DNA of 64,000 bases from Ptiloglossa arizonensis (Eukaryota > Arthropoda > Insecta > Hymenoptera > Colletidae): positions 20,233,501 to 20,297,500 of the forward strand of contig NC_135055.1 of the NCBI RefSeq assembly GCF_051014685.1, given 5' to 3'. Both the position numbers and the translations under genes were made by a program. Positions 23,523-35,988 of this stretch are shown in pieces; the stretch's first letter is position 1; every line of letters begins with the position of its first letter. Under the pieces are notes generated by a model. The model saw nothing but the letters and a program-made list of their open reading frames with translations. It did not search any database and was not told the origin of the DNA.

Positions 23523-26500
23523 TTCACGGAGAGAGAAACGCGGGAGACAGCGAGAAACGAATACAAATGGATGTACATCGAGAGCAGCTTGTAAAATGCT
23601 ATTTCGAACGACGTTCCGTCGCTTTTGTGCACTTTGCATCGTCTCGTCTAGATACACCGGGAGCGAAGAAACGCGCCGCAGACACCTCTCTCGCCAGATA
23701 TCGGTTTTCCAATGTAGAAAGGGGACGAACGTCGGACGAGAGAGGCCGTTGGCCGTTTTTCTTCTCGGTTCACCGTGGTCGGGATACATTTCGGGGTTGA
23801 CTTTGCATCGATCTACCGAGGAGAACCGAGAAACTCGCCGATCGTTTCGCGGGAAAATCAAAATTCGATCGAGACTCCTCGAGAGATGTTCCGTTGGACG
23901 ACGGTGTAATTTTCCGTTCGGTGCGCGAGCGCGATGACGAGTAACGAAAATAATTTACCGCCGCGACTTTCGTTCGAGTCGAGATGCAATTTCCGTTGCA
24001 AAGGTTTCTCTTCTCGTTCCACGATGACGCGAGGAGGTTCTTCGAAGTCCGTTCTCGCGATCTCTCCGTCGACGCGCGAAAGGAAATCAGTGGCGAGTTC
24101 TGATCGCGGACCGAGTCCCGACGACTTCTCCCGAGCGTCGGCGAAAGATAAGGTTGATTCGAGGCAGCTCTCCACCGTGGGAGGGGGTGGGATTGACAAA
24201 TTGTCGGGGACTCGAAAACCGACGCGGATGGAAAAGCGAACGACGATCCGATCGGAGGTGAAAGGTAATATGTCGCGAGGAGAAAAGAAAGCCCGGCGAG
24301 TCTTTGACGCGAGCCGGAGGAAAAAGAGCCTCCTCGAGGAGGAGGACAATAGGGCCGATAAATAAGTCCGTAATCGGTGGTTCGCGTTCGGGTTCGAGCC
24401 GAGAATGGCTCGATCGACCTCCAAAGGTGATCCCGAGAGGGGTGGGAAATAGGGAGAAGGTTCGACCGAGAAAGCCCTTCGGTCGGCCTCTTTCGTAAGC
24501 TCGATCGTCGACACACCTCGACCGAAAGGGCTCCTCCGCGAGCTTTCTCTGGCTTTTTCGCCGGCGTCTTACCTCGCGCTTCGCCGCCCCTCTCTCATTG
24601 GCCGGCTGTTATCCTTCCTCTCGTCTCGCCCCGTCGGATCCGTGTGTACGCGAGACTGGCTTCGGATAAAAGAAGCGACTGTAATTAACGGCTTACCGTG
24701 CTCTTACTTTTTGCGAGCTTTTCGTCTCGCGGAACCGCCCCGTCCTTCCCGTTATTAAAGACACGCGCGAACCGGCCTAAATTATCGCCGAAGGACCCTT
24801 CCGAGTACCGCGACGCGAGCTCCTCTTGAACCGGAGGGACGTTTTCCACGAGCGGATTCGCGCGGAGACTCCTCGTGCCGATAGGAGGAATATGGTGCCC
24901 TGGGTGATCCGATTACGCGCTCGATCGTGTCTGGCGACGTCCTTCCCGCGGCGACTGAATGTATTCTTAACGATAACTGCCCTCTTCTCGATACGACAAT
25001 TTTTCCATCGTCCTTGATTGGAAGATTATTTCGATGTCGTCTACAACCTCCGTTCCTTGGAATCGAGATCGAGTCGCGATCGAGGAGTTGACGAACACGC
25101 GCGTGCACAAACCTTCTCCGGAGAGGAATTATTCGCGCAACTTTGACTCGGTATCGCGCTCGTTCGAACAACGATACGATTTCTGTACAATCTTCGTTTC
25201 CACCGTCGAACGTCGAGTAGCCGAAAAAACGAATACGCGCGTACAAAGGTCCTCGAGGAAGAAACTGATCACGCTTCGGCTTATTTTCCCCGCGAGCCTT
25301 CCCTCTCTTCCTCGAGTCGCGTATTTTCTCTCGCTCGATCCGCTTCCGTCTCTCGGTGGAAACGTCCCTCCGTTCCGCGACTCGACGCCGATATTTCGAT
25401 CGCTCGGACTGGTATCGTCCTCGCGGATCACGCGGCGAGCGTAATCGCGCGTAACCTCTATTTAAGCCGGGTGAACTGCGACGAGGTGTTTTCCCGCGGA
25501 AGAAAAAAGTCTCCCGGGGCGTGCACCCTCGAACCCCCGGCAGCACCCACCCCTACCGAGCCGACCACGCGCCGACAAACTTTTTCAATCTGGCGTCATT
25601 ATGCGCGAGTTTAGTCCGCCGACTCGGCTCCGACTAACTACACCCTCCTCGTGCCGCTTCGGCCGCGATGCTCAAACTAATTTTCAAAGAGACGAGTAAT
25701 GGAGTCGCGCGCCGCTAAGAGTCCGGCAGCCGCTTACCGAAAGGAAACTTTCAACCGCGCGGAAACGAGAAGTAATTAATCGAACCATATGAGCCACCGC
25801 TGGCTACCATGGCCGTGGAACGGAAGAAATTTACACGAGAGGGGGTGATTTCCACCAAGATTTCTAGGAACGCGAAGAAAGTTCGGCAGTACCGCGTGTC
25901 TCGATTTCAATATTCGCGAGTTTCCAAGTTTGCGAGTAAAACGAGTCGAATTCGAATCTATTTGTTCTAATTTACTCCGTTCGGTAACGTTGCTCGTGTT
26001 CGACGTAAAAGTGCGGGCTCGGCGAACGTTGCCAAACAATACGAGTAATTGTGCGGCGAAAACAAAACGAGCCCCGTATAAAGAGTATACAAATTAAAAA
26101 CTACCCAGCCGCTGGCAACGCGCGAACGAAATTTCAAAGTATAATAATGTTGATCCGAAATATTGTTCCGCGGTGAAAGTGAATTAAATTACGAAAACAC
26201 CTGTGGTGTTCCGTCCCCGAAAATAATTTTATAAAATCGAGCAGCGCCCGGTCAATGCGTACTAAACTCGCGAATAAATATTCACGATCAAATTTTACGT
26301 GTCACGGGTCAATATCGACTCCGAGTTTTCTTCGTTACGGGGAGAAATATTTTCGAAACGGACGGGGGTTGATTCTTCTACGTACGATCGACTTCTCGAG
26401 AAGTTTCGAGCGGATCTGTTTTCCAATCGAGGCCGAGAAAATCGTTCCTCGACGAAATGATTTCCACTCGTCCGGAAATAAGTCGCGAAATTAATTTCTT

Positions 26501-29265
26501 CCGAAACGCACCGCGCGTGTACCGCGCTCGTCTCGAGGCGCCTCGATTTTCCATCAGCGGAACGCGCGTCGACAAAGACGCGTAAAAAGAAAAAAAAAAC
26601 ACGACGCTCCGAGTTTCCCGATCGGTGGAAGAAATCCTGGAAATTACACCAGAGGCCAGATAACCGTGGAGAAATAATAGCCGATAGCCCGGGTCCGGTT
26701 CGGTCGAGCTTCATTAGCTCGCCAACGTCCGAAAAATCCGTGAACAGGGAGGAGGGAAAGCGAGAAAAAACGGCGAAATAGGCAAAGGAGGCTAAAAACA
26801 AATTACAACGGGCCGTCTCGCTCCTTTGCACGCGGACGGAGCTCCGAAGCGCAATTTTCGTGACGGGGCCCTCTCGACGAGCTTTTCCTCGTCCTTTCGG
26901 GCTGACGCTGACGAGACACTTTCCTTTCTGCCGCGAAGAATCGTTCGTTAGTCGCAAACCGCCGGTAAAAGACTCGACGAAATACGTATTACGGCGACGT
27001 CACCGGACGAATCTCCGCGGAGATGGGGGAGAGAAAAAATTCGCTCGCTGGTGCTGCGGTCCGGTGAAATTTAGAACAAAAAGATCACGGGGAAGGAAAA
27101 AGAAAAAAAGAAGAAGAGAAGGAAAAAAAACGTCGTTCGGTAAATGAGATTCAGCGTTTTCCGTCCCCCTATTTGGCAGTCACGAGGGGCCTGAGAGAGC
27201 CACCGTTCGCGGAAAATTCACGTTGCCCGATCGTGGTAGCCTCCGTCCTCCGGGGGCATCAAAGGCCCGGCTCGAGAAACACGGGATTAATATCGGATTT
27301 ATTATTTTCCTTTCGCCACCGTTCCTTCGGGAGGAGGAGGAGTTGGAAAAAAATATATCGGGAGGAGCGAGGACGCTGTGCAAACTTATCTCGAACGGTT
27401 CGCGAAGATCCAGTGGGGGGTTTAGGGCGAAGACGTCGAGGCAGAACAAACACGAGCCGTATCCGCAAGAAAAGCTCCGCGACGACCCACCAACGACCAG
27501 ATCCGTCTGGTTCGGGTTAGGTCTGGGTTAAGTTCTATCTCTGGATAAACAAACGGAAGGGTACAAAGCGTTCGATCGGTACGCGCGTAAACCGGCTCGG
27601 ACCGATGGATCGAAACGAGCGAGGAAAGAAGGGAAAGAGTTTCGCCAATGAATTTCATCGTTCGTTCTCCTCGTTACGGGAGAAGCTCCTCTTGGTTTCC
27701 GTTTCGCGTCACGGCCCACCGCGTACGAGATCCGCACCCTTCTTTTCGTCTCGCGAAACTTTCCACGGGCGTGGAAACGTGGTGTCCACGACGCTGGAAC
27801 ACGCGTCCGAGAAACTTCCAGCGACGAATTGATTCGACGGCCGGGAGAACAACGAGAGAACCTGTTACGCGATGACTGACCGTTCCTCGAGAACATCCGG
27901 AGAGGAGTAGGAGGCAGCGTTTCCGGGAACCTTCGAAATTGCTAGACGGTCCGTGAACGGGGGAAACAAAAGTCTGGACTCGCCTATGGGAATCCGTGAC
28001 CGTCTTCAAACCCCGTACGACGTTGCGACGTGGAGCAAACAGCGCGCGCGTGTCTGCGCTCGCGTCATCTTTTTTCTTCTTTTTTTTTCCCCCCCACCCC
28101 GCGCGTTCCACCATCGTCACAACGCGTAAGATGCAACCGCGTAATACCGGAACCGTGTGTGTGCGCGCGCGTGATCGATATAGGAAGCTTTTGTTCCCTT
28201 CGCGAGAAAAAATTCTCGGTTTTGCCATCGGCGTGTACTCGCCCGCGATTCTTGGGAATCGGCACAGCGAGGCGTGCACGCGGCTGTCCGAGAATCTCGC
28301 TGACGAGCCGATGTCCAAAGGGCGAATGTCTTCGCGGGAGAGTTGCAAAAACCGGTGTTTTTATACGGTGAACACGTATGGAAAATGAATCGTCGCGCGT
28401 CCAATATATGGACGCGTCTCGATCGAAAAGATCGATGCCTTTCCATCGATTTCACCGAGTTTCGAACCATCTTTCCGAATCGTTTTATCGTCGACGGTGA
28501 TTCACCGCGAGATTCGATCACGATTGTTCTCCGATGCAAGCAAGAATGCATCGGTCGAAGTTTCTTCGAATTGTTGTTCCTACGGACTAATAATATATTC
28601 GTAATTTACGTTTTTAATTACCTAAGAGCAATCCGAACAACATCGAGCGCGTTCACCCATCACGGTGACACTTCCCGGTAACCGCTCCGGATTATCGTTA
28701 ACAACTGGTCGATTGTTGTAGGAAACCGAGTGAAAAAATTGGCGCAGTGTCTTCGCGGGTAGCTCGTTCAACGCGAAAAGTTTCGGTTCGGTGGTTCGCA
28801 CGGTTCTCGGAATAAAAAATGCCAAGCATTGGCCATTTTCCGAGCGGAGACAACCCGTTGATCAAAGGTTCCGGGCGCGTCGAGGTGTCGCGTAATCGAA
28901 TTCGCCGATTTCTCGCCGGTTCTCTCCACGAGCCGAAAAGGAACGAGACGCGTCGCGGAGGCGCGAGACGCACAAAGAGCTTGCCAATATATATCGCGCG
29001 TTAAAAATAAAGGAGCGCGCGTATTTTCATTGCCGGTGGCGTGCCGTTGGTCGGGAAGAAGAGGGTTTTCCTCCTCGCCGTTGGCGAGCAAGAGCGAAAG
29101 CGGCGCGCAGGGAAGCGCGGAAAAGCTGCGAGAGCGAGAGCGCCCGCGACGAAAATGACAAAGCCCCGCGGGCATACATCCGACATTTTTCTCTCGTGGC
29201 ACGTATAGGTAGTGCCACCAGCCTCCGTTGAAAGCGAGTTTCGTAATAACCGGACGAGCAGCGGG

Positions 29266-29357
29266 GCAAAAAAAAAAAGAAAGAAGGAAAGAAGAAAAGA
29301 AAAAAAAAGGGAATAAGGAAGGAGAAGAATAAAAAAAAGAAAAAAAAAAGGGAAAAT
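29266..29357. repeat. A-rich homopurine tract
   Basis: About 90 bases are A and G with only a few T, including several A8-A10 runs. Such tracts can form triplex DNA and are prone to slippage. All open frames through it are compositional artefacts. Confidence 0.9.
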
Positions 29358-32300
29358 AATCGGGTGCCGTGGTTCGTACAATATCCGGAATATTGGAGTC
29401 TCCTTTCGAGGGAACGACGCTGAATCGTAATAAGTTGAGACGAGCACCGGAGGAGAGACGGTGCACCAAACGGGGTGGACAAGGGGGTGGAAAGCAAGGG
29501 TCACCGCGACGATGGAAAAATTACGGGGATCGAGGTACGCCGTGGTCCTCTCCCCGCCTCCCCGCGTAAAAGGAAAACTTATTCGCTCGGCTGTTTCACG
29601 ATCCGACGAACGCCCGAGATTACTCGCGTCTTCGTGTTTAGATTAAATTCCGCAGCCACGCCGACTTAGATAGCTTCCGGCCGATCTCGAGCGTGCATTC
29701 CGCCCGCGCGGAACGAACCACCGCGGAAATATTCACAATAACGGGCACGCGTGGACCGACAGATTTCTCGCGGTATGCCCGGTATGTTTTTCACGATTCC
29801 TCGCCGGTTTCTTTCCACCGGCCGGTTCCTCGCATTCCGCGTTCGTTCTCTCGGGGCTCGATCGCGCCTCGGCGCAGCTTTCTCGATCCACCGAGTTTTC
29901 GAAGCGTTTCGAATTCTCGACGAACGAGAGAGATCTCCGCGGAGGAAACCTTCTACCGACGAGCCGCGCGGAGCGAATCAACCTCTCGAGCTATGTTTAG
30001 ACGACTCGAATCCGCGCGCGAGTACGAGCTCGCACTTATCGCGTCCGGTGTGACATATTTATCGGGGGAAGGATACCGTTGCTCTTGGATAAGAAGAATT
30101 CCTTTTTCGTCGTTCCTTTACCGGAAATAGATCGGACGTAAATTATTTCAAAGGACGGTTAAAATTCGGTGCCGTCCGTACGGGGTTTAATTATACGCCG
30201 CGAAATTACCAAAGCTGAATTTTGCGTCGAGGCGATGGTATCGAAGCTGCACGAATCGATTCGCGAAAGTACACTCCTCGAGATTTTCTAGCATTCGTGA
30301 AAACTTGGGAGCCTCTTGAAACATTATTCGAGGTCTGATATCGACGGAAGATCGTCCACGAAATTTTCTTAGAAAAGAATAGAACTCGGATGCGTCTAAT
30401 GATACTGATCTCTGCGTCTGAGAATACTATACTACGATCGTAGTACCGTTTCACTTTCCACGAACGCAACAATTGCTCGAGCATTTCGGGAAACAACGCC
30501 ATACCCGGCATCCCCTAAAAGCGGATATCCGCGAAAAAATTAACTCGACGAAGTTTCGTTCGAACGAGCCACCGCCGCGATAAAAGGACGATCGACCCCG
30601 CGTTTTCCGCGCGCTTGGCGCCAGGTCGCGCGCGGATACATCGCGTATTCGCGAACACGCTTGCACGCGCTCGGGGGGGTTGGTCGAAGCCCCCGAAATC
30701 GCGAATAATTACGTCCCTCCGCCCTCTTTCGTGTACCGATCGGTCCGCTTCGCGCGCTGCCGCGCCGCGGCGTTGTTCCTCGCTAACGAGGCGCAGCAAT
30801 TTGCGTATTTTTAATTAGTTATTATGTCGGTCGGTAGACGAGGGGCAGGCGCGCGTTTCAAGTTTTGTTTGCAATTTCCATCCAAAACCGCCCCCTCCTA
30901 CCCCCCTCTGACGAGCAGCTCTCGGCCGCGTGCACGCGTGCAGCTGCAACTGCACACGGTCGATCGCGTACGCGCGAACGCACACGCTCCGCTCGGCCGT
31001 GTTCCTCCGGTCGCGCCGTTTGCCTACGTGCCCCGCGATTATTATCGCGGACGCGTTTCGTTTCGTCGCGTATTCGACAAAAATGAATCGGTCGTTGACC
31101 ATCCCCACCCCCCACCCACCCCCTACTGGTTGTAAATGGAACCGTAATCCGGGGAAATCGCCAAATTTCCGAAGACCGACGGCTCTCGGTGGCGATTAAT
31201 TCGCGAATTGCGCAATTAGGGAAAGACGGTCGGCCCGTAGGGAACTCCGGAGCTTGGAAAATTGATTCGAGATACGTACGGTTTGACGAGGGCAACGTCT
31301 CGCCAATGGTGAAACGAGAAATTGTCGAGATATCGAGAAGAGTTCGGGAACAAGATTCTCTCGAACTTCGGAACGATCGATTTTAGCAGCGTAACTCGAT
31401 GAAAATCACTCAACGAGGAACAAAAATCGCTGGATTCTCGGGCACGAATCGAAGCGCGAGAACGACGAGGAAAAAATCGCGAGGATACAGGGAACTCGGA
31501 CGATCGATTCGTCTCGGAGAATAAACGAATCGATTCGACGATTCGCGCGAAGTAACCGAGGGAATAAACGGGCCCCTGCTCGCGGAATAAACGAACAATT
31601 TGTCGAGGAACGATCGAGCCGAGAATTATTCGAGGGCGAGGTTTCCTAAAGTTTGGAAGTTCGTTCGCCTTGACCGTGAAATTTTCACCGAGGTTCGCGG
31701 CGGAAGATTCCGTGACTATCCTACTCGTAGCGGAGTATCGTCGGGAACCGAGGCTTCCGAAACTTTAAAATACCGTTTCGATTCGTCCCAGTCGGGAAAT
31801 TCTCGAGCGCGTAACCTTCGCGGAACATTCCGCGAGTCTTCCGCTCGCGAACGAACGAGAAATGTCGAAGAAACGGTCGCGTGGAACCGTCATCGGGAAA
31901 CGAGCTTTCGCGGAGTTTCAAACGTACTGTACAGTATGTCCTTCACAGACTGTGCCCCGACTTCGTCGACACGCAAATTCTCGACGCAAGAATCGTTGAC
32001 GATACGATGCGCGTACACAAAGCGAGGTCATCGAGACCCACTTTATCATTTCGCCCGACCTCTGTGTATCTATGATCGGAAATTCTGTCCTCGTAAACCG
32101 TGCCTGTTCAGAAGCGAATGGATCGTGCCTCCGTGTGAACTTTTTTTTCGAGCTCCAAGAATATTGTCCGTAACGCGTCCCATTTGATTCGATGTATCAC
32201 TTTCGTATTATCGTTACGCCTGTGTACACTAACGGAACTTCTTCCCGTCTGTAGCAAATGGTAAAAATATTTACTCGTTCCACTCGCTAAAAAAAAGCTT

Positions 32301-32954
32301 TCCAAAGTTCGAGAAACCAACTTCGCGTACTCTGACCCTGAAATACTCGCAAAGTGTCTCCGAAAGAGTCCTCCGTGACTCTGCGCGATGCAAATTCGAT
32401 CTCGCGCGAAAGAATTGCCCGAATCGCGCGATCGTGGGGGGTGAATGTTTAAAAACGTCGAGGAAGGAGTACCTGGGAGATTCCTTGCCTTCCTGTTGTC
32501 CAGTCGCCATGTCGTCCCGCCGATCTCGAGGATCTTCCGGTTCGCTCGAGGTTCAACTTCACTGTATCCTCACGACACTTTCTCACAGGTGCCCGATGAC
32601 GAGTGTTCGACGAAGGTCGATCACGCGCGCGGACAACGGAACGAATCGTCGGTGAGGACGCGATGCGAGAACTCCGGGGCGGTGGTGATCATCGAATCGC
32701 GCGTATCGCGACGAGGTGGCTCGACGGAGGTTCTCGGGAGCTTCTCCATCGTGAATCGACGTCGCGACGCGACTGTGCGCCCGATTGAAACGGGAACGAC
32801 TCGCCCGGTCGCGGTGCGAGCGACACGTGCGAGGCGGTGCGACCGCGCCGGCACGGAAACGACGAATTTATCGCGATTTATTCCGCCGCGATAACCGCGG
32901 TACGCGAGACTCCCCGTATTGAATACCGTTGCGCACGAAACCTGGCACGGCTCG

Positions 32955-33049
32955 GGGAAATAATAAAAGAGAAGAAAAAAAACAAACGAAAAAAAAAAAC
33001 GAGGAAAAAAAGGAGGAAAAAAAAACTTTCCTCTTTTTTTCTTCCCAAA
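32955..33049. repeat. A-rich tract followed by T-rich tract
   Basis: A purine run (AAAAGAGAAGAAAAAAAACA through GGAGGAAAAAAAAAC) is followed directly by TTTCCTCTTTTTTTCTTCCC. The two halves are partly complementary and could form a hairpin. Confidence 0.8.
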
Positions 33050-33785
33050 GGGAGCCACCGAGCGCCGAGCCGCGACGTTTATCGTCCTCTGTTTGTACCA
33101 CCCGCCGCGAGCGCACACAGTTCGTCGTCCCGGTTAATTTTCCATCGGCTGGGCCCCTGCGTTTGCTCTTTCCCTTCCCCGCGCGTTTCCCGGCCGCCGA
33201 TTCAAAACGAGGAACACGATGCTCTCTTCCCGTGCGAACTACTCGCGTCGCCTCCCGTCATCTCGAGTCGATCCGGTGTCGATCTCGACGCTAGCTCCCG
33301 ACCGATTTTGTACTTTCGACGATTCGATTTCTCTCTTCGTTCTATTCTCTTTCTTTTCTTTTCAATTTCGAATTTTTCTCCAAATTTAATCGCGACCGCG
33401 AAGTCTCAGGAGCGACGGGTACTCGCGAACGTAACGTGTGCGCGGACGCGCGCTACACGGGGAATGGCGCCGGTTCGCGAAGAGAGGAACATGCGAGTGT
33501 GACGGCGCACGCCGCGCTACTGACGACGCCTGGCGTTGCGCTGCCACGCTGCAACCCGCCCGAGAGACTCCGGTGCCCCGAGTGTTCGCGCACGCGCTAC
33601 CGCCCGGTTTGTGGACACTTTTCCCGACCGGGGATCGGAAACTGCCCTCGCGCGAAACCCCCGAAAACAATCCTGACGGATGTTTCCAGCACTTTGTACC
33701 CGACCATCGATACCATTCGGCGCCTCGAGTGTGTGGGGGGACGACCAACCGGAGACCAGCAATTTTAGAACGTTCGTAAACAGGG

Positions 33786-34030
33786 GAATCTGACTCGCGA
33801 CTACGTTCGCGACTTCTTTGTCCATTTAGCGATGGATTTCGCTGGGAATTCTTTTCTCGGGAGCGGAACAACCATGAACGCTCGCGATCTAACTCACGAG
33901 TGCACTCGCGGGATCTTTGTCCGTTTGTCGGTTGACCTACGAGGTAATATCGTTTTAACGATAGAGAAACGTACGGAAGCATTTATTTGAACCGATTCAC
34001 GGGATCTTTGTACACTCGTCGATAGATCCC
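33786..34030. repeat. Decayed tandem repeat, about 100-bp period
   Basis: TCTGACTCGCGACTACGTTC with CGCGACTTCTTTGTCC, then TCTAACTCACGAGTGCACTC with CGCGGGATCTTTGTCC, then CACGGGATCTTTGTAC occur at roughly 33790, 33890 and 33999. The copies are strongly diverged outside these blocks. Confidence 0.5.
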
Positions 34031-35389
34031 CATGGTAGAGGATCCTTTTTTTATCGCGCAAATGAATCGGTAGGTATAACGCTCGCGAAATACGCTCGAT
34101 CGTTTCGTTAATACGAGATCGGCCCGTTTGTAGCTTTCGACTGTCACGGAAGGGGGAAAAATCCAACGTTCAATTTTAAACCGATCGAACGGTATAAATA
34201 AAATGGAACGTAACGACGAATTGTAAAAGTTCCTCTTTTTTTTTCTTTTTTTTTCCATATTTCGAGCGCGACGAGTGCGCGCGATGACCCGGTAACTTTT
34301 ACGCGAATCGATATTTTTTAATAAAATTCAACAGAATCGTAGTTCGCGGCGCGTATACCTTTGACGAATCAACGAACGAACGAACATTCGTCGTAATTAC
34401 GGTACTTCGAGGAACGTTTATTTTTCGTTCGCGTCTTTTCCACGCACCGGAGGATCGAAAACTATCTCGAAACGCGTCGTAATTAACGCGCGAAACTACC
34501 TGTCGATTTTCCAAGCGCGGAAGGCGGCTCCCAAAGCGCCCCTAGGGATATCGCGTCCGAATAAAACTCCCCCGTAATCTCTCTTACTAATTAGCCCGCG
34601 CTCGAGCCGCTCGCTCTTTCCATCGGCGAGGGGAGGAACCGTGAAGCGAGGAAAAAAAGAAAAAAAAAAACGTACGCGCGGTTATTTGCATGTATAACGA
34701 CGAGCGGCGTGGACAGGAGGCCTCCTCCGAATATCCACGAAGCGGAGAGACAGCTGGTCGCGCCTCGAGCCTTCCGAGAGGAGACATCCGGTCCCGACGA
34801 GCCCGAAACTCGTCAAAATACACAAATCTCTCGCACGACCCCTCCTCCTCCTCGCCCTCTGCTCGTTTCTCCCGTGGGACGACTACTCGCTAACCGCGCC
34901 GCGAGCTTTTGCTCTCTTTTCGTCGTTCGGACACGAACGAGGAATGGAAACGGCTCCTTTCGATCGTCGTCGACTTCTTCGGAGAAATAACACGGGTAAT
35001 TAGAGCCAGGATCCTTCCGTTCGAGGTTTCCCTCCGTTTTCGATTTAACTTCGGGACGCGCGATATTGTACGAACACGCGCGACCAAGTTCTCCACTTCG
35101 GGACGAAACTTTCGCGCGACTGGTTTACGACACGGACCGAAAAACCGTGGTTTATTTCTTGGCCGGCGTGAAACGACGACCCGAGAACATCCGATTACCA
35201 CCGGGGAATTTATCGGATGGACGTACTCGATAATTTTCGGAGATGCAAATAATTCGTGTTCGACGTACTTTGAAATTTCTACGATCGAGTAACTATTTGG
35301 CGAAGATTTTACGTAAAATTTTCGATATTAAAGACTACAAAGTCTAGAAAGGCTGAAAAACTGCTCACGGTAGTCGGTCGAGTGCCAAT

Positions 35390-35640
35390 AAATATAGAAA
35401 AATTAATTTCGTTACTCCCTCGTCAAGGGTGGTCCGTCGAGAATACTAGACGACCTGGAACGTTCGAATCGTAAATATAGAAAAATTAATTTCGTTACTA
35501 CCCTGGAAAAGGGTGGTCCTTCGAGAATATTAATCGACGTTGAATATTCGCAAAGAGTCCAAGGGCTCGCGCAAAATTCGCAACCTGTGCTAATTGAGCG
35601 TTCCAGTAAATATAGAAAATTGAACTCCGTTCGTACCTTG
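35390..35640. repeat. 83-bp repeat, two full copies and one partial
   Basis: AAATATAGAAAAATTAATTTCGTTAC with following GGGTGGTCC-TCGAGAATA starts at 35390 and 35473. A shorter related block, AAATATAGAAAATTGAACTCCGTTCG, starts at 35608. The unit is AT-richer than the surroundings. Confidence 0.8.
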
Positions 35641-35963
35641 CTGAAAATCTTACAAATGTATTGGCGATTTGATACTCTCTTCCAAAAATTGGACAGAATT
35701 TCGCGAAACGGTCGTATAAAATTTCGAGCGAATAGCTTTCTCCCCCGCCTTAACGACCGCTGTGTCTCGGGGCGATAAAGCAACGGGGATGGAACACGCG
35801 GGGATTAATTCGCCGCCGCGGTGCTCGGCTTTGACCCATTTCCGGTCCACGGTGGCGGCCGTGAAACGCGATTCGCGGGCGTGTGTGCGAGGAACGCGAG
35901 ATTCCCCCGCGCTCGGAAGATTTATGCGCGATCTCGACGCCCCGGAAAACCGACCGCGCTCTC

Positions 35964-35988
35964 GATGCACCCGATGCACCCGATGCAC
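35964..35988. repeat. 9-bp repeat (GATGCACCC), nearly three copies
   Basis: GATGCACCC occurs twice in full and a third time as GATGCAC before a C-rich run. Confidence 0.9.

Larger units (their letters stand above)
20273..33785. other. Non-coding stretch with microsatellites and purine tracts
   Basis: Apart from the microsatellites and purine tracts listed separately, this stretch holds long accidental frames (up to 254 codons) on both strands, rich in Arg and Ser. A - strand acceptor-like sequence (TTTGTTTTTAG at about 26792-26802) and a - strand donor-like GAG|GTAAGA (24567-24575) lack partners. I see no convincing gene. Confidence 0.55.

Noticed and set aside
23770..25546. Several 218-254-codon frames on the - strand
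   Set aside because: They overlap each other in different frames and overlap + strand frames; composition is low-complexity and no domain or splice structure is visible.
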